64,000 bases of DNA, taken from Acidocella sp. 20-57-95. GTDB taxonomy: Bacteria > Pseudomonadota > Alphaproteobacteria > Acetobacterales > Acetobacteraceae. The position numbers were made by a program, and so were the translations under genes. The stretch is from positions 31,129 to 95,128 of the forward strand of contig NCAT01000010.1 in assembly GCA_002255575.1 (NCBI GenBank), given 5' to 3'. This document shows positions 1 through 10,602 of the stretch, in pieces (positions within the stretch are counted from its first letter, which is position 1; every line of letters begins with the position of its first letter). The notes under the pieces are model-generated. The model saw only the letters and a list, made by a program, of their open reading frames with translations, did not search any database and had not been told where the DNA came from.

Positions 1-501
1 TTTTGGCGCCATCGGTGCCGCCTTTCAGCAATGTTTCAGTATGCGCCATGGGGAACAAGGTGCCGGGTGGCAGCTTCATCAGGCGGCCAGCAGGGGTGGT
101 GTAGACCACCTGGCCAGCATTGTCGGGGCCGGTATGGGTGGCGGTGCCGGCGTCATCCGTGGTGAGTTTACCGTCATTATCGCGTTCACGCAGGGTGAAG
201 GTGAGGGTTTTACCGTCCTTGGTTTCCCAGGTCATGTAGTCTGAGACTGATTTGTTCAGCGAGCCGTCAGCGTTGCGGATGAGGAGCGTCATGTGCTGGG
301 TGGTGCCCCAGCCGGTGCAGCCATCAATCACGGAGAAGCGCATCGCGCCTGTAGCACCGGTGACATCATGCGTGCGGACTTTGGCGAGGGTGAGCGTGTA
401 GGTGGCATCCTGGCCGGTAAGGGCGCTGGCAATATTGTCAGCCAGTGCGAGGCCGGGGGTGAGGGCGGCGAGAACGGCGAGGGTAGGAAGGTATTTCATG
501 A
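1..501 (-). CDS. EipB-like (DUF1849) periplasmic envelope protein, C-terminus cut by window edge
   Basis: Reading from the ATG at 499-501, the frame stays open for 167 codons to the window edge. The product starts with a typical signal peptide (MKYLPTLAVLAALTPGLALA, cleavage after ALA). The mature part has alternating beta-strand patterns: a YTLTLAK strand, then a WGTTQHMTLLI stretch, a DYMTWETKDGKTLTF strand and a TGPDN...VVYTTPAG segment. This arrangement resembles the alphaproteobacterial EipB/DUF1849 family, periplasmic beta-spiral proteins needed for envelope integrity. The family assignment comes from remembered pattern, not a search. No clear Shine-Dalgarno is seen. The 3' end lies outside the window. 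Confidence 0.6.
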
Positions 502-676
502 GGAGACTATAGGAACAGTTTGGCCGGGACAGTCAAACACAGCACAATTTATTTGTGTTGGCTTATCCCTAATGGTGCGGCGTGCGCGCATTGTCACAGT
601 CCATTTTGCTTGGCTGGTGCATCGGTTATCATGGATTGCTCTGGCGCTGCCGCGTTTCGCAATGACGGGGGTGGCA

Positions 677-2851
<2,175 letters not shown>

Positions 2852-2895
2852 AGACCTTTATATGGCGGCTTTAGGGCCGGCTGCCAGAGCCTTCA

Positions 2896-4329
2896 TCACA
2901 CCGTCTGGGTGGGCAGTGAGAGAATGGCGCGTACCCCTGGGCGGTTATCGGCCAAGGTCAGCGTGCCGCTATGCAACTGCGCGACCGCCGCGACCAAAGA
3001 CAGGCCAAGCCCAGACCCGGCGGTATGGCGCGCCGATTCTGCGCGATAAAAACGCTCAGTGGCGCGGCTACGGTCTTCTTCGGGAATGCCAGGTCCATTA
3101 TCAGCGACGATAATCTCAATCACCCCGCTTTCGATCTGCGCGGTAAAGCGGATATAACTGCCTTGCGGCGAAAATTTCAGCGCGTTGTCTAAAAGGTTGG
3201 TCACCGCCTGCTGAATAAGCTGGCGATCACCCAGAAGCGGGAGTTTTTCTGCGATGGTGGTTTTGAGGTACAGCCCATTTTCCTCGGCCACCGCATGGTA
3301 AAGCTCGTCGATATCTATCAGGAGCGGTGTTAAGTCGATTTTGGCAAAGGCCGAACGCCGTGCCCCGGCTTCAATTTCCGCGATGCGGAGTAAGGCCTGG
3401 AACACGGCGACAATGCCGTCCAGGTCATCCGTGGCTTGTTCGATGGCGGCTTTCAGCTCCTGCGTTGTGTTCGCGTGCAGGCTGGCATCTTCCAGCCGGG
3501 TGCGCGCACGGGTGATTGGCGTGCGCAAATCATGCGCGATGGAGTTGGAAACTTCCCGCACCCCATCCATCAAGCGGGTAATACGTTCCAGCATGTCGTT
3601 AATAATCTGGGCAAGTTCATCGAACTCGTCGCCGTCGCCGGTTTGTGGCACGCGGCGGGCTAAATCGCCACGTGAAATGGCGCGGGTGGTGGTGGAAATT
3701 TCGCGGATCATGCGGCGGAACAGGGAACGTATGACCAAGGCGCCGATCAGTCCAAGCACGGCCATCATGCCCATGGCCCAGAGCAGCCCGTCTTGCAGCA
3801 CGTGCCGCAATTCGGCGCGGGCCCGCACGTCACGCCCCACCAGCAACTGGTCGCCCCCAACCACTGTGTAGGCGCGCAGCAACGCGATGGAATTCACCCC
3901 TTGGCGGGTGACCGGTAATTCGTACCAGGTTTCGGTCTGCGTGAGGCCCTGCGGCCAACGGTCCAGATTGCCGACGATATGGTTGCCGAGCGGGTCGATG
4001 AGCAAATAGATCGCATCGCCATCCACATTATTGGCCAGACGATCCCGAATGGCCAACGCCAAAGATGGCACCCCGCCGACGGTCAAATGGTCGCCCAGCG
4101 CCGTAGCGTCGTTACGGATCGCCACTTCCACCTGCCGCTGTAATAGCCCGACGGTGGAATACCAAAGTGATACCGCCAACGCGAAGGCGCTAAGGCCAAA
4201 TACGGCGGCATAAACCAGCGCCAGCCGGATACCGGCCGAACGGATCAGCGGCTTCGCGCGCCGCCTGACCCGCTTGGGCTTCACTGGCTCAGTGATCGTC
4301 AAAAGATCGTCCAATCTACCCCGCCGCAA
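2896..4329 (-). CDS. Two-component sensor histidine kinase (HAMP, HisKA, HATPase)
   Basis: A 477-residue membrane kinase. The order is: a basic cytoplasmic start, TM1 (about 33-55), a periplasmic sensor of roughly 110 residues, TM2 (about 180-205), HAMP with ISRGDLARRVPQTGDGDEFDELA, a HisKA box with SNSIAHDLRTPITR in which His is the phospho-acceptor, and a HATPase domain with NLLDNALKFSP (N box), DNGPGIP (G1) and GSGLGLSLV (G2). The start is TTG, 15 bases after the stop of the response regulator, so the two are almost certainly co-transcribed and form a pair. The stimulus cannot be read from the sequence. The sensor domain shows no recognised ligand motif. Confidence 0.92.
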   Translation of the reverse strand: MRRGRLDDLLTITEPVKPKRVRRRAKPLIRSAGIRLALVYAAVFGLSAFALAVSLWYSTVGLLQRQVEVAIRNDATALGDHLTVGGVPSLALAIRDRLANNVDGDAIYLLIDPLGNHIVGNLDRWPQGLTQTETWYELPVTRQGVNSIALLRAYTVVGGDQLLVGRDVRARAELRHVLQDGLLWAMGMMAVLGLIGALVIRSLFRRMIREISTTTRAISRGDLARRVPQTGDGDEFDELAQIINDMLERITRLMDGVREVSNSIAHDLRTPITRARTRLEDASLHANTTQELKAAIEQATDDLDGIVAVFQALLRIAEIEAGARRSAFAKIDLTPLLIDIDELYHAVAEENGLYLKTTIAEKLPLLGDRQLIQQAVTNLLDNALKFSPQGSYIRFTAQIESGVIEIIVADNGPGIPEEDRSRATERFYRAESARHTAGSGLGLSLVAAVAQLHSGTLTLADNRPGVRAILSLPTQTV

Positions 4330-4344
4330 TTGCCTACAGGCAGA

Positions 4345-5028
4345 TTACACGTCCTCGCTGCGTAACATATAGCCCGCGTTGCGCACCGTATGGAGCAACG
4401 GGATTTCAAATGGTTTATCGATTTTCTGGCGTAGGCGGGAAATATGCACGTCGATCACGTTGGTTTGCGGGTCGAAATGATAGTCCCATACGCCTTCCAG
4501 CAACATGGTGCGGGTGACCACCTGGCCAGCGTGCCGCATCAGGTATTCCAATAGGCGGAACTCGCGCGGCTGCAGGTCGATCTTTTGGCCGGAGCGCTTA
4601 ACACCACGCGCCAGCAAATCAATCTCAAGGTCACCCACGGCAAGCTTGGTGGTAGGACCGTCGGTTTTGCCGCGACGGGTCAGTGCTTCAACGCGCGCCA
4701 GCAACTCGGCGAAGGCGAACGGCTTGGTCAGGTAGTCATCGCCGCCGGCTTTCAGGCCCTTCACCCGGTCATCCACCTGGCTCAAGGCTGAGAGGAATAC
4801 CACCGGTGTGACATTATCCTGGGCCCGCAGGGTTTCCAGCAAGCGCAGGCCGTCGATCCCGCCCGGGAGCATCCGGTCCAGGATGATGGCGTCGAAATTC
4901 TCGGATGCCGCCAAAAACAGCCCGTCTCGGCCATTATCGGCATGTTCAACCGTGTGGCCCGCTTCGCGCAGCCCCTTCACGACGAAGCCGGCTACATCCT
5001 TGTCGTCTTCCACGACGAGTATCCGCAT
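4345..5028 (-). CDS. OmpR/PhoB-family response regulator
   Basis: The product begins MRILVVEDDKDVAGF, a receiver domain with the acidic pair ED, the phospho-acceptor Asp in DAIILDRMLPGG, the conserved Ser in VVFLSAL and Lys in YLTKPFAFAELLARV. A winged-helix DNA-binding domain follows (about 125-225), with LQPREFRLLEYLMRHAGQVVTR and DVHISRLRQKID. I chose the ATG at 5026-5028 because GGAGGA lies 6 bases upstream and the receiver begins immediately; an upstream in-frame ATG at 5106 would add 26 residues unlike the family. It is the first gene of the pair with the kinase at 2896-4329 and probably activates that operon or envelope genes. Confidence 0.94.
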   Translation of the reverse strand: MRILVVEDDKDVAGFVVKGLREAGHTVEHADNGRDGLFLAASENFDAIILDRMLPGGIDGLRLLETLRAQDNVTPVVFLSALSQVDDRVKGLKAGGDDYLTKPFAFAELLARVEALTRRGKTDGPTTKLAVGDLEIDLLARGVKRSGQKIDLQPREFRLLEYLMRHAGQVVTRTMLLEGVWDYHFDPQTNVIDVHISRLRQKIDKPFEIPLLHTVRNAGYMLRSEDV

Positions 5029-5316
5029 TTCAAATCCTCCACCGCGCACTGGCCGGCGCGTCATTAATGCAACATGAGCCAACGATATATGGACGTGGTC
5101 ATCCAATGTTCAAAGCACATTAACAACGGGTGGGTTTCAAGCAATGGTCCGTGTAGTGTGAAATAATCGTAACAATTTTAACAATTATGAGATTATACCG
5201 CCGTATGATTGCCATGTTTGCAGTCTATGCTGACCCGCAACAAATAGATTTTCTTTAATGTTGAAATGATCGCCGCAACGCCCGACATCATATCTACCAA
5301 CGTGAAGGAGTATTCC

Positions 5317-5655
5317 ATGGACGCGTCTTCAACTGATACCGCGACTGTTGACCTTGAATTCCTCGCCCAAGAATTTAACCGGTTCCGTTCTGAACTAGCG
5401 GGTATGAAACACAAGCTGAGCGACAATGCCGCCGCCGCGCTCGACCAGATGGGGGCTTACCTGAACCGCGACGCGGTGTCCTCGCGCCTCTCCACTCTGG
5501 AAGCTGAGTTTGATAAACTCTCTGGTAAGGTAAAAGATTCCAGCAAGGTCGCGGTTGACCGGTTGGAAGCCGAAGTGACCGAGCGGCCGCTGGCAGCGCT
5601 GGCGGTGGCGTTCGGGGTGGGGCTAATGGCCGCACAATTGCTGCGCCGCAAGTAA
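5317..5655 (+). CDS. Small membrane-anchored ElaB/YqjD-like (DUF883) protein
   Basis: A 112-residue protein with a long heptad-like amphipathic helix (about residues 12-80, including LSTLEAEFDKLSGKVKDSS) and one C-terminal hydrophobic segment PLAALAVAFGVGLMAAQLL ending in RRK. This is the architecture of ElaB/YqjD/DUF883 inner-membrane proteins, which tether ribosomes or act under stress in enterics; the role here is inferred only. The start at 5317 is set by AAGGAG six bases upstream; an in-frame ATG at 5266 has no such site. It lies 38 bases upstream of a small membrane protein, as yqjD does next to yqjE. Confidence 0.75.
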   Translation: MDASSTDTATVDLEFLAQEFNRFRSELAGMKHKLSDNAAAALDQMGAYLNRDAVSSRLSTLEAEFDKLSGKVKDSSKVAVDRLEAEVTERPLAALAVAFGVGLMAAQLLRRK

Positions 5656-5693
5656 GCGCCCCTGATAACCTCTTGCCGACAGGGCGCTGAACC

Positions 5694-6086
5694 ATGAATT
5701 TCTCCCGCCGTTTCAGCGCCTTGTTGCAGCATTACGGACTCGGCTTGGGGCTTGGGGTTGCCGTGCTCATCATCGGCCTCTCTGGCCTCGGCTTTCTCAT
5801 CGCCGCCTATTTTATCTGGCTGACAACCCATTTTGCCCCAGCCCCGGCGGCTGCCATCACCGGTGCTACCCTGTTCATCCTCGCCGCTCTGGCCGCCATC
5901 ATTGGGGCGCGGGTCATCAAAGCCGTGAAGAAACCGCACGCCAGCCTGTTTGGCGATCTCAGTATGCTGAGCATGGGCATTAAGCTCGCCTCACTGCTGG
6001 TGCGCCGAGACCCCAAGAAGGCCGTTATCCTGGCCGCCATAGCGGGTGCCGTGGCAGAATATGTGCTCAGCGAGGATAAGACGTAG
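5694..6086 (+). CDS. Small inner-membrane protein, YqjE/phage-holin-superfamily III-like
   Basis: A 130-residue protein with two strongly hydrophobic hairpin helices (about 15-43 and 50-75), a basic linker (RVIKAVKKPH) and a third weakly hydrophobic segment (VILAAIAGAVAEYVL) near the C-terminus. Order, spacing and the neighbouring DUF883-like gene match the yqjD-yqjE arrangement, in which YqjE belongs to the holin-like superfamily. No catalytic motif is visible. Probably co-transcribed with the upstream gene. Its biochemical role is not known to me. Confidence 0.7.
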   Translation: MNFSRRFSALLQHYGLGLGLGVAVLIIGLSGLGFLIAAYFIWLTTHFAPAPAAAITGATLFILAALAAIIGARVIKAVKKPHASLFGDLSMLSMGIKLASLLVRRDPKKAVILAAIAGAVAEYVLSEDKT

Positions 6087-6103
6087 CGGTTAAACGCCGC
6101 CCC

Positions 6104-6271
6104 TCAATGTTTGGCGAGGTAGGCAGCGCCAGCCAACAAGCAAGCCGGTAACACGAAGCCTGCCATAATTGCGGCCGGGGTGTGCAGCAATGTCACGGCG
6201 ATCACGATACAAGCGCCCGCGACACTCAGCGTATATTTGTCACCGAATATGGTTTTGATGAAGCCTTGCAT
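6104..6271 (-). CDS. 55-residue membrane peptide coupled to the FTR1-like gene
   Basis: A short ORF whose ATG (6269-6271) overlaps the TAA of the preceding gene as TAATG, a pattern typical of translational coupling. It encodes a basic N-terminus (MQGFIKTIFGDKYT) followed by two hydrophobic stretches (LSVAGACIVIAVTLL and AAIMAGFVLPACLLAGAAYLA), ending in KH. It is the last gene of the iron-transporter operon on the minus strand. I do not recognise a family. It could be an accessory subunit of the transporter or the FTR1-like protein, inferred from coupling alone. Confidence 0.6.
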   Translation of the reverse strand: MQGFIKTIFGDKYTLSVAGACIVIAVTLLHTPAAIMAGFVLPACLLAGAAYLAKH

Positions 6272-6987
6272 TAGATGGTCCCTGCGGTGAGAGGTTTTGC
6301 ACGGTAAAGCCGGATCAGTCCGAGGCCGCCGAGGATATAGAAAGCGAACAGCGCCAGTAAGGACGTATCGCCCAGCGGCCAGTCATAGCCGAGTGATTCT
6401 AAAATCCAGAAGGTGCCGAAACTTAAAATGCCGGAGCCGACAGTGAATTTGATGGTGTTTTCTGGCACTTTGGCGAGCGGCTTGCGGGCCAGCGCACCGG
6501 CGATGCACACCACCAACAACGCGACAATGGCAGCGCTGCTGGCGGCCAGTGTGTGGTGCGTTTGCACGCCGAGGGCGACGACAATGAGCCAAACTTCCAG
6601 CCCTTCCAGCAACATGCCGTTAAACGCGATCCACCAGGCAGCGCGTTCTTCGTGAATGTCCGCGCGGGCGCGCAAACCGGCAAACTCAGCATCCTCATCA
6701 TGAAGCTTCTTCAGCCCGGCGCCGCGCGCAATGGCTTTGCCCAGCCAGCGCACCCCAAACAAGGTAAGAAACACGCCGATGACGAATTGCAGGATCGAGA
6801 TGTCGTGAATCATGGTCAGGATGACGCTGCCGATGGTGGTCAGCACCGCCAGAAACAGCAAGGCCGCTCCCGCCGCGCCGAGCGCACGTGGCCAGCCGAT
6901 TGAGAGGGCGACGGCCAGAATGATGGTATAGGCTTCCACCCATTCAACCGTGGCGGTGAGGTAGGTGGCAATTAAGGCTCCCATCAT
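6271..6987 (-). CDS. FTR1-like polytopic membrane protein (COG4280-type) in an iron-transport operon
   Basis: A 238-residue protein with about six to seven transmembrane helices. Two helices carry glutamate pairs spaced like the iron-binding motif of FTR1/EfeU permeases: TVEWVEAYTIILAV near residue 12 and LLEGLEVWLIVVALG near residue 126. They sit at equivalent positions of an apparent internal repeat, each followed by a hydrophobic stretch. The loop between the halves is charged and His/Glu-rich (LKKLHDEDAEF). The gene overlaps the ABC ATPase stop as ATGA and is the fourth member of the Fbp-type operon, which supports metal transport. In the COG scheme such proteins are only predicted membrane proteins, so the iron role is inference. 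Confidence 0.6.
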   Translation of the reverse strand: MMGALIATYLTATVEWVEAYTIILAVALSIGWPRALGAAGAALLFLAVLTTIGSVILTMIHDISILQFVIGVFLTLFGVRWLGKAIARGAGLKKLHDEDAEFAGLRARADIHEERAAWWIAFNGMLLEGLEVWLIVVALGVQTHHTLAASSAAIVALLVVCIAGALARKPLAKVPENTIKFTVGSGILSFGTFWILESLGYDWPLGDTSLLALFAFYILGGLGLIRLYRAKPLTAGTI

Positions 6988-8042
6988 GGGCGTTGGTCTC
7001 CGGTTTCAGGAAATAAAAACAATTTCTCAGAGTTGAGTATAATGTGGCCGGCACCGGTTGGCACCGCTTCTGGTTCAAAGCTGACCAGCGGACGAGACAC
7101 GCCAGGCACCTGCCAGCGCACCCGGAAACGGCCAGCATCAAAATGCACGGACATTGCTTGTGCCGGAATGCCGGTGCCATTCGCAGCGCGGCAAACCCCG
7201 CCCTCGCGCCAGAATAAGCGGGCGCGTGCCGTGGCAATATGCTGCGGTATCACGATGGCTGTGCCGCCAATATCGAGAATTGTGCCATCCGGGCTGGCAG
7301 TGACGGGCACCGAGATGCCCCCCGCAGCGCCGGTGAAACGCGCGATATAGGCCGATTGCGGCTGGCGCCATAACTCCTGCGGTGTGCCTTGCTGACGGAT
7401 CACGCCATGTTCCAGCACCGCCACATGGTCTGCCATGTGCCAGCAATCTTCCGGGTCGTGGCTGACCAGCAAGGCCGAGATGCCCGCATCACGCACGGTT
7501 TCCAGCAGTTCCTCGCGCAATTTGTCGCGGGTTTCCATATCCAGGCTGGAAAGCGGTTCATCGAGCAGCAGCAAATAGGGTTTGGCGGCGAGCGCACGGG
7601 CGATGCCGACGCGCTGCTGCTGGCCACCGGAGAGCAAAGCCGGGCGGCGCTGCGCGAAGGCGGCCACACCCAGCCGGTCCAGCAATGCCATGGCAGCCTT
7701 GTTGCGGTCAGCGGTTTCAGGCGGCACCGCCAGGGCAACATTTTCGAGGCAGCTTAGATGTGGCCAGAGGGCAAATTCCTGAAATACCATGCCAAGCCGG
7801 CGTTTTTCAGCGGCGATGAAGTTGTTTTTGGAATCATCGACCAGCTTGCCATTAATCGTGATGCTGCCGGTATCGGTGCGGTCTAGCCCGGCGGCCATGC
7901 GCAGCAAAGTGGTTTTGCCAGACCCGGATTCACCCGCGAGCACCAGAAATTGTCCCGGTTGTAGGGCGAGTGAAATATCCTTCAGCACCACGCGGCCAGC
8001 AAGCTTGCGGCTGGCGCCGATGATCTCCAGGCTCATCGTCAT
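6984..8042 (-). CDS. Fe(3+)-type ABC transporter ATP-binding protein (FbpC-like)
   Basis: A 352-residue ATPase with Walker A GESGSGKTTLLR (about 36-47), Q-loop VFQEFALWPHL, the signature LSGGQQQRVGIARAL, Walker B LLLLDEPLSSLD and the H-loop SHDPED. The C-terminal 110 residues form a TOBE-like extension typical of the ferric/spermidine/CUT1 class rather than the amino-acid class. The start overlaps the permease stop as ATGA (8039-8042), and a second ATG two codons on is equally possible. It would energise the permease encoded just upstream for import of ferric iron or another small ion delivered by the periplasmic protein of 9586-10602. Confidence 0.9.
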   Translation of the reverse strand: MTMSLEIIGASRKLAGRVVLKDISLALQPGQFLVLAGESGSGKTTLLRMAAGLDRTDTGSITINGKLVDDSKNNFIAAEKRRLGMVFQEFALWPHLSCLENVALAVPPETADRNKAAMALLDRLGVAAFAQRRPALLSGGQQQRVGIARALAAKPYLLLLDEPLSSLDMETRDKLREELLETVRDAGISALLVSHDPEDCWHMADHVAVLEHGVIRQQGTPQELWRQPQSAYIARFTGAAGGISVPVTASPDGTILDIGGTAIVIPQHIATARARLFWREGGVCRAANGTGIPAQAMSVHFDAGRFRVRWQVPGVSRPLVSFEPEAVPTGAGHIILNSEKLFLFPETGDQRP

Positions 8043-9589
8043 GGCGTGAGGGGTCTTTCAGCTTGCGGGCGGGTGACCAGATGGATGGCGAGGCTGAAGC
8101 CGAAAGCCAACACGCCGATGGCGGCCATGCCGAGCAAAGCCAGCCGGGCAGCATCACCGTAGCGGGCCATCATATCATCGGTCACAATGGCGACACCCAA
8201 AGGCATGGCACCGGGCACATAGAGAAGTTCAGAAATCGGCAATTCATACATCACCCCAGCAGTGACCAGCAGCCAGGCATAAAGGCCCGGTTTGGCGAGC
8301 AAGGTGGCCTCGATATCGATGATCCGGGTGAGGGTGGGGAGGGCAAATATACGCGCGGCTTCATCGAGCTTTTTGTCAAGCTGGCCGATCGCCGTGCCCA
8401 TCAGGCGGATGGCAATGGGCAAAGCACCGGCGGCGTAAGCGATCACCAACAGCAGCACTGTGCCGTAAAGTGGCAGATATTGGTTATTGAAGGCGATCAC
8501 GTAGCCCGCCCCGAGAATCAGCCCCGGCACCGCCATGTTGGCCGAGAGCAGGCCTTGCAGCAAAGCTGGGAACCAGAGGCTCCGCCCGGCTTGTAGCTTG
8601 AGGATGATCACGGCGATGGCCAGCGCAATGCTGGCCGCTAACATGCCGTAGCCGAGCGAGCGGAAAATCGCATCAAGTGATTGGGTCTCGGCAACATCGC
8701 CGGACATAGCGATTGCCAGTAAAGCCAGCGTTGGTGCGGCGACGCCCAGGCCCCAGAGTAACCCGGCGCTGATGGTTAAAAACAGATTTTCCGCGCGCGT
8801 GCAGGGGCGCGGCGGGTTACGGCGGGCGCGGCCATGGGTGAGCGCGGCCTGGTTGCGTGCCTGCACGCTGAGTTGCAGCACGGCCAGCGCCCCGGCAGTG
8901 AGGATGAGCCACCAGCAGAGTGAGGCTGCACCGGCAAAGTCGGTCGGGGTGGTATTGAGGCGCTGGTAGATTGAATAGGTGATGATCGGCAGCTTATTCG
9001 TGATGCCCAAGGTGGCAGGGATGCCGAATTCCTGCATTGTCTCGATCGCGGCGATGGTGAATGAGGCTGCCATGGCGGGGAGTGCCAGACGTAGCCCCAG
9101 CATCCGCCGCCGCCAGACATTGACGCCCAGCACCAACGCGGCCTCAGCCAGTGCTGAGCTGCGTTGGGCAAAGGTGGCGCGGGCCACAAAGGCGGCGAAT
9201 GGGACCGATTTCAGGCAATATAAAAATACCAACCCGGCCGGGCCTAAGAAAAGTTCACCAAACAGGCTGTTGCGGGCCAGCGGGTTGGTAAAAATGACCA
9301 ACCAGCCGGTGGTAAGTACATAGCCGGGCGCCAAAAACAGCACCCAGAGCACCAGCGATAACGCGCCGATCATGCGGCCCTGCATGGTTTCCAACATATA
9401 GGCGAACATTGCGCCCAGCGGTGCGACGATCACGCCCACCAGCAGCGCCAGGATGAGCGAGTCGAAATAGGCGCGGGGATCGACCCCGCTGGCGGCAGGG
9501 CTGAAAAGCGGCAGGCTGAGCAGGCGCGCCAGCGGGTAGACAAACAGGAACGCCAGCAGGGCCAGCAACAGCCCGCGCAATAGGCTCAT
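8039..9589 (-). CDS. ABC transporter permease, fused two-domain FbpB type
   Basis: A 516-residue integral membrane protein with about twelve helices. It is built from two homologous permease halves, the usual design for ferric iron (FbpB/SfuB) and thiamine permeases. The EAA-type ATPase-contacting loops are visible as ALAEAALVLGVNVWRRRMLG near residue 150 and LDEAARIFALPTLTRII near residue 405. It overlaps the genes on both sides by four bases, so expression is tightly coupled. The substrate follows from the partner binding protein and the FTR1-like gene. Thiamine or phosphonate would be the main alternatives. Confidence 0.88.
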   Translation of the reverse strand: MSLLRGLLLALLAFLFVYPLARLLSLPLFSPAASGVDPRAYFDSLILALLVGVIVAPLGAMFAYMLETMQGRMIGALSLVLWVLFLAPGYVLTTGWLVIFTNPLARNSLFGELFLGPAGLVFLYCLKSVPFAAFVARATFAQRSSALAEAALVLGVNVWRRRMLGLRLALPAMAASFTIAAIETMQEFGIPATLGITNKLPIITYSIYQRLNTTPTDFAGAASLCWWLILTAGALAVLQLSVQARNQAALTHGRARRNPPRPCTRAENLFLTISAGLLWGLGVAAPTLALLAIAMSGDVAETQSLDAIFRSLGYGMLAASIALAIAVIILKLQAGRSLWFPALLQGLLSANMAVPGLILGAGYVIAFNNQYLPLYGTVLLLVIAYAAGALPIAIRLMGTAIGQLDKKLDEAARIFALPTLTRIIDIEATLLAKPGLYAWLLVTAGVMYELPISELLYVPGAMPLGVAIVTDDMMARYGDAARLALLGMAAIGVLAFGFSLAIHLVTRPQAERPLTP

Positions 9590-10602
9590 GGCGCAGACAT
9601 GGTCTTTGCAAACCAGCTATCAATGTCGTTCTGCAAGGAACCCCAATGGCTGGGGTCCAGCGTCACGGTATTGATGGTGCTGAGGGCTGGCATTTCGGGC
9701 AGCGGTGCCGGTGCGTCGGTGCTGATCGGCCAATATTCGCCGTCAGAATTGCCTTGTGTCTGGCGCAGTGCCTGGACATCTGGGCGCATCACGAAGGCCA
9801 TGAATTTAGCAGCATCCTGTTGCTTGCGGCTATTCAGGCCAGCAGCTTGCACCATCACATTTGGCAGCACAAAGGCCGGGTTGGGGAAGATGATTTTCAA
9901 GTCGGGGTGCGATTTTGCAAAGTAGATCGCCGCGGAAGATTGCACGATCGCGAGGCTGATGGCCTGTGATTGCAAGGCGGCCAGGGTAGCGGAGTTTTTG
10001 GAATACATGTGCAGCCCATTGGCCTTAAGCCCTTGCACATAGCCCTGCCCTTGTGGCCAGCCACCGGCGTTGTTCAGCATGCCGGCGAGCATGGGGTAGG
10101 TGGGGCCTGAAATTGAGGGATCATTCATGCCAATCTGGCCTTGATAGGCCGGCTTTGGCAGGTCAGCCCAGGTTGCCGGCGGGTTGGCCAAGCGCTTCGG
10201 GTCGTAGATGTAAACGCCAGCCAAGGTCACGCCGGTCGGGATATAGGCGCCTTGCGGACTGAGCATGGTCTGGCCGGTGGCGGTCAGATTGGCAGGTGCC
10301 GGAAGGTTATGGGCCAACAGACCAGCTTGATCGAGCGAAACCGCTGCGGTGGCGCCGTCAAACCACGCAATATCCCAGTCCGGGTGCGTACCTTGCGAGA
10401 CGATACGGGCCATCAGGCTGCCGGTTGAGAGGCTGACCGCGCTTACTTTAATGCCGGTTGCCTTGGTAAAGGCGGCAGCTACGGCGGGGCCGTAATCGAG
10501 CCCTGAATAGAGCACTAAGCCGGGGTCGGGTGTTGGCCACAACAATACCGCGCCGATCGCGATGATGATCGCTGAAACGACACCCGCCAGTAATTTCCGC
10601 AT
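9586..10602 (-). CDS. Periplasmic substrate-binding protein, FbpA/AfuA-like
   Basis: A 338-residue family-1 extracellular binding protein. It has an N-terminal membrane-spanning signal (MRKLLAGVVSAIIIAIGAVLL) followed by LVLYSGLDYGPAVAAAF, the opening strand and helix typical of ferric-binding proteins. Further marks are DIAWFDGATAAV, IGMNDPSISGPTYP and the C-terminal stretch with MRPDVQALRQTQGN. The ATG at 10602 is chosen because GGTGGA precedes it by a few bases; an upstream ATG at 10683 would add an untypical leader. It is the first gene of the iron-type operon. The iron-coordinating Tyr pair of FbpA could not be confirmed by eye, so specificity is inferred from gene order. Confidence 0.85.
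   Translation of the reverse strand: MRKLLAGVVSAIIIAIGAVLLWPTPDPGLVLYSGLDYGPAVAAAFTKATGIKVSAVSLSTGSLMARIVSQGTHPDWDIAWFDGATAAVSLDQAGLLAHNLPAPANLTATGQTMLSPQGAYIPTGVTLAGVYIYDPKRLANPPATWADLPKPAYQGQIGMNDPSISGPTYPMLAGMLNNAGGWPQGQGYVQGLKANGLHMYSKNSATLAALQSQAISLAIVQSSAAIYFAKSHPDLKIIFPNPAFVLPNVMVQAAGLNSRKQQDAAKFMAFVMRPDVQALRQTQGNSDGEYWPISTDAPAPLPEMPALSTINTVTLDPSHWGSLQNDIDSWFAKTMSAP

Noticed and set aside
8063..8596. Plus-strand ORF of 177 codons inside the iron permease gene
   Set aside because: It is a shadow of the permease in the opposite frame, with low-complexity His/Gln/Arg composition.
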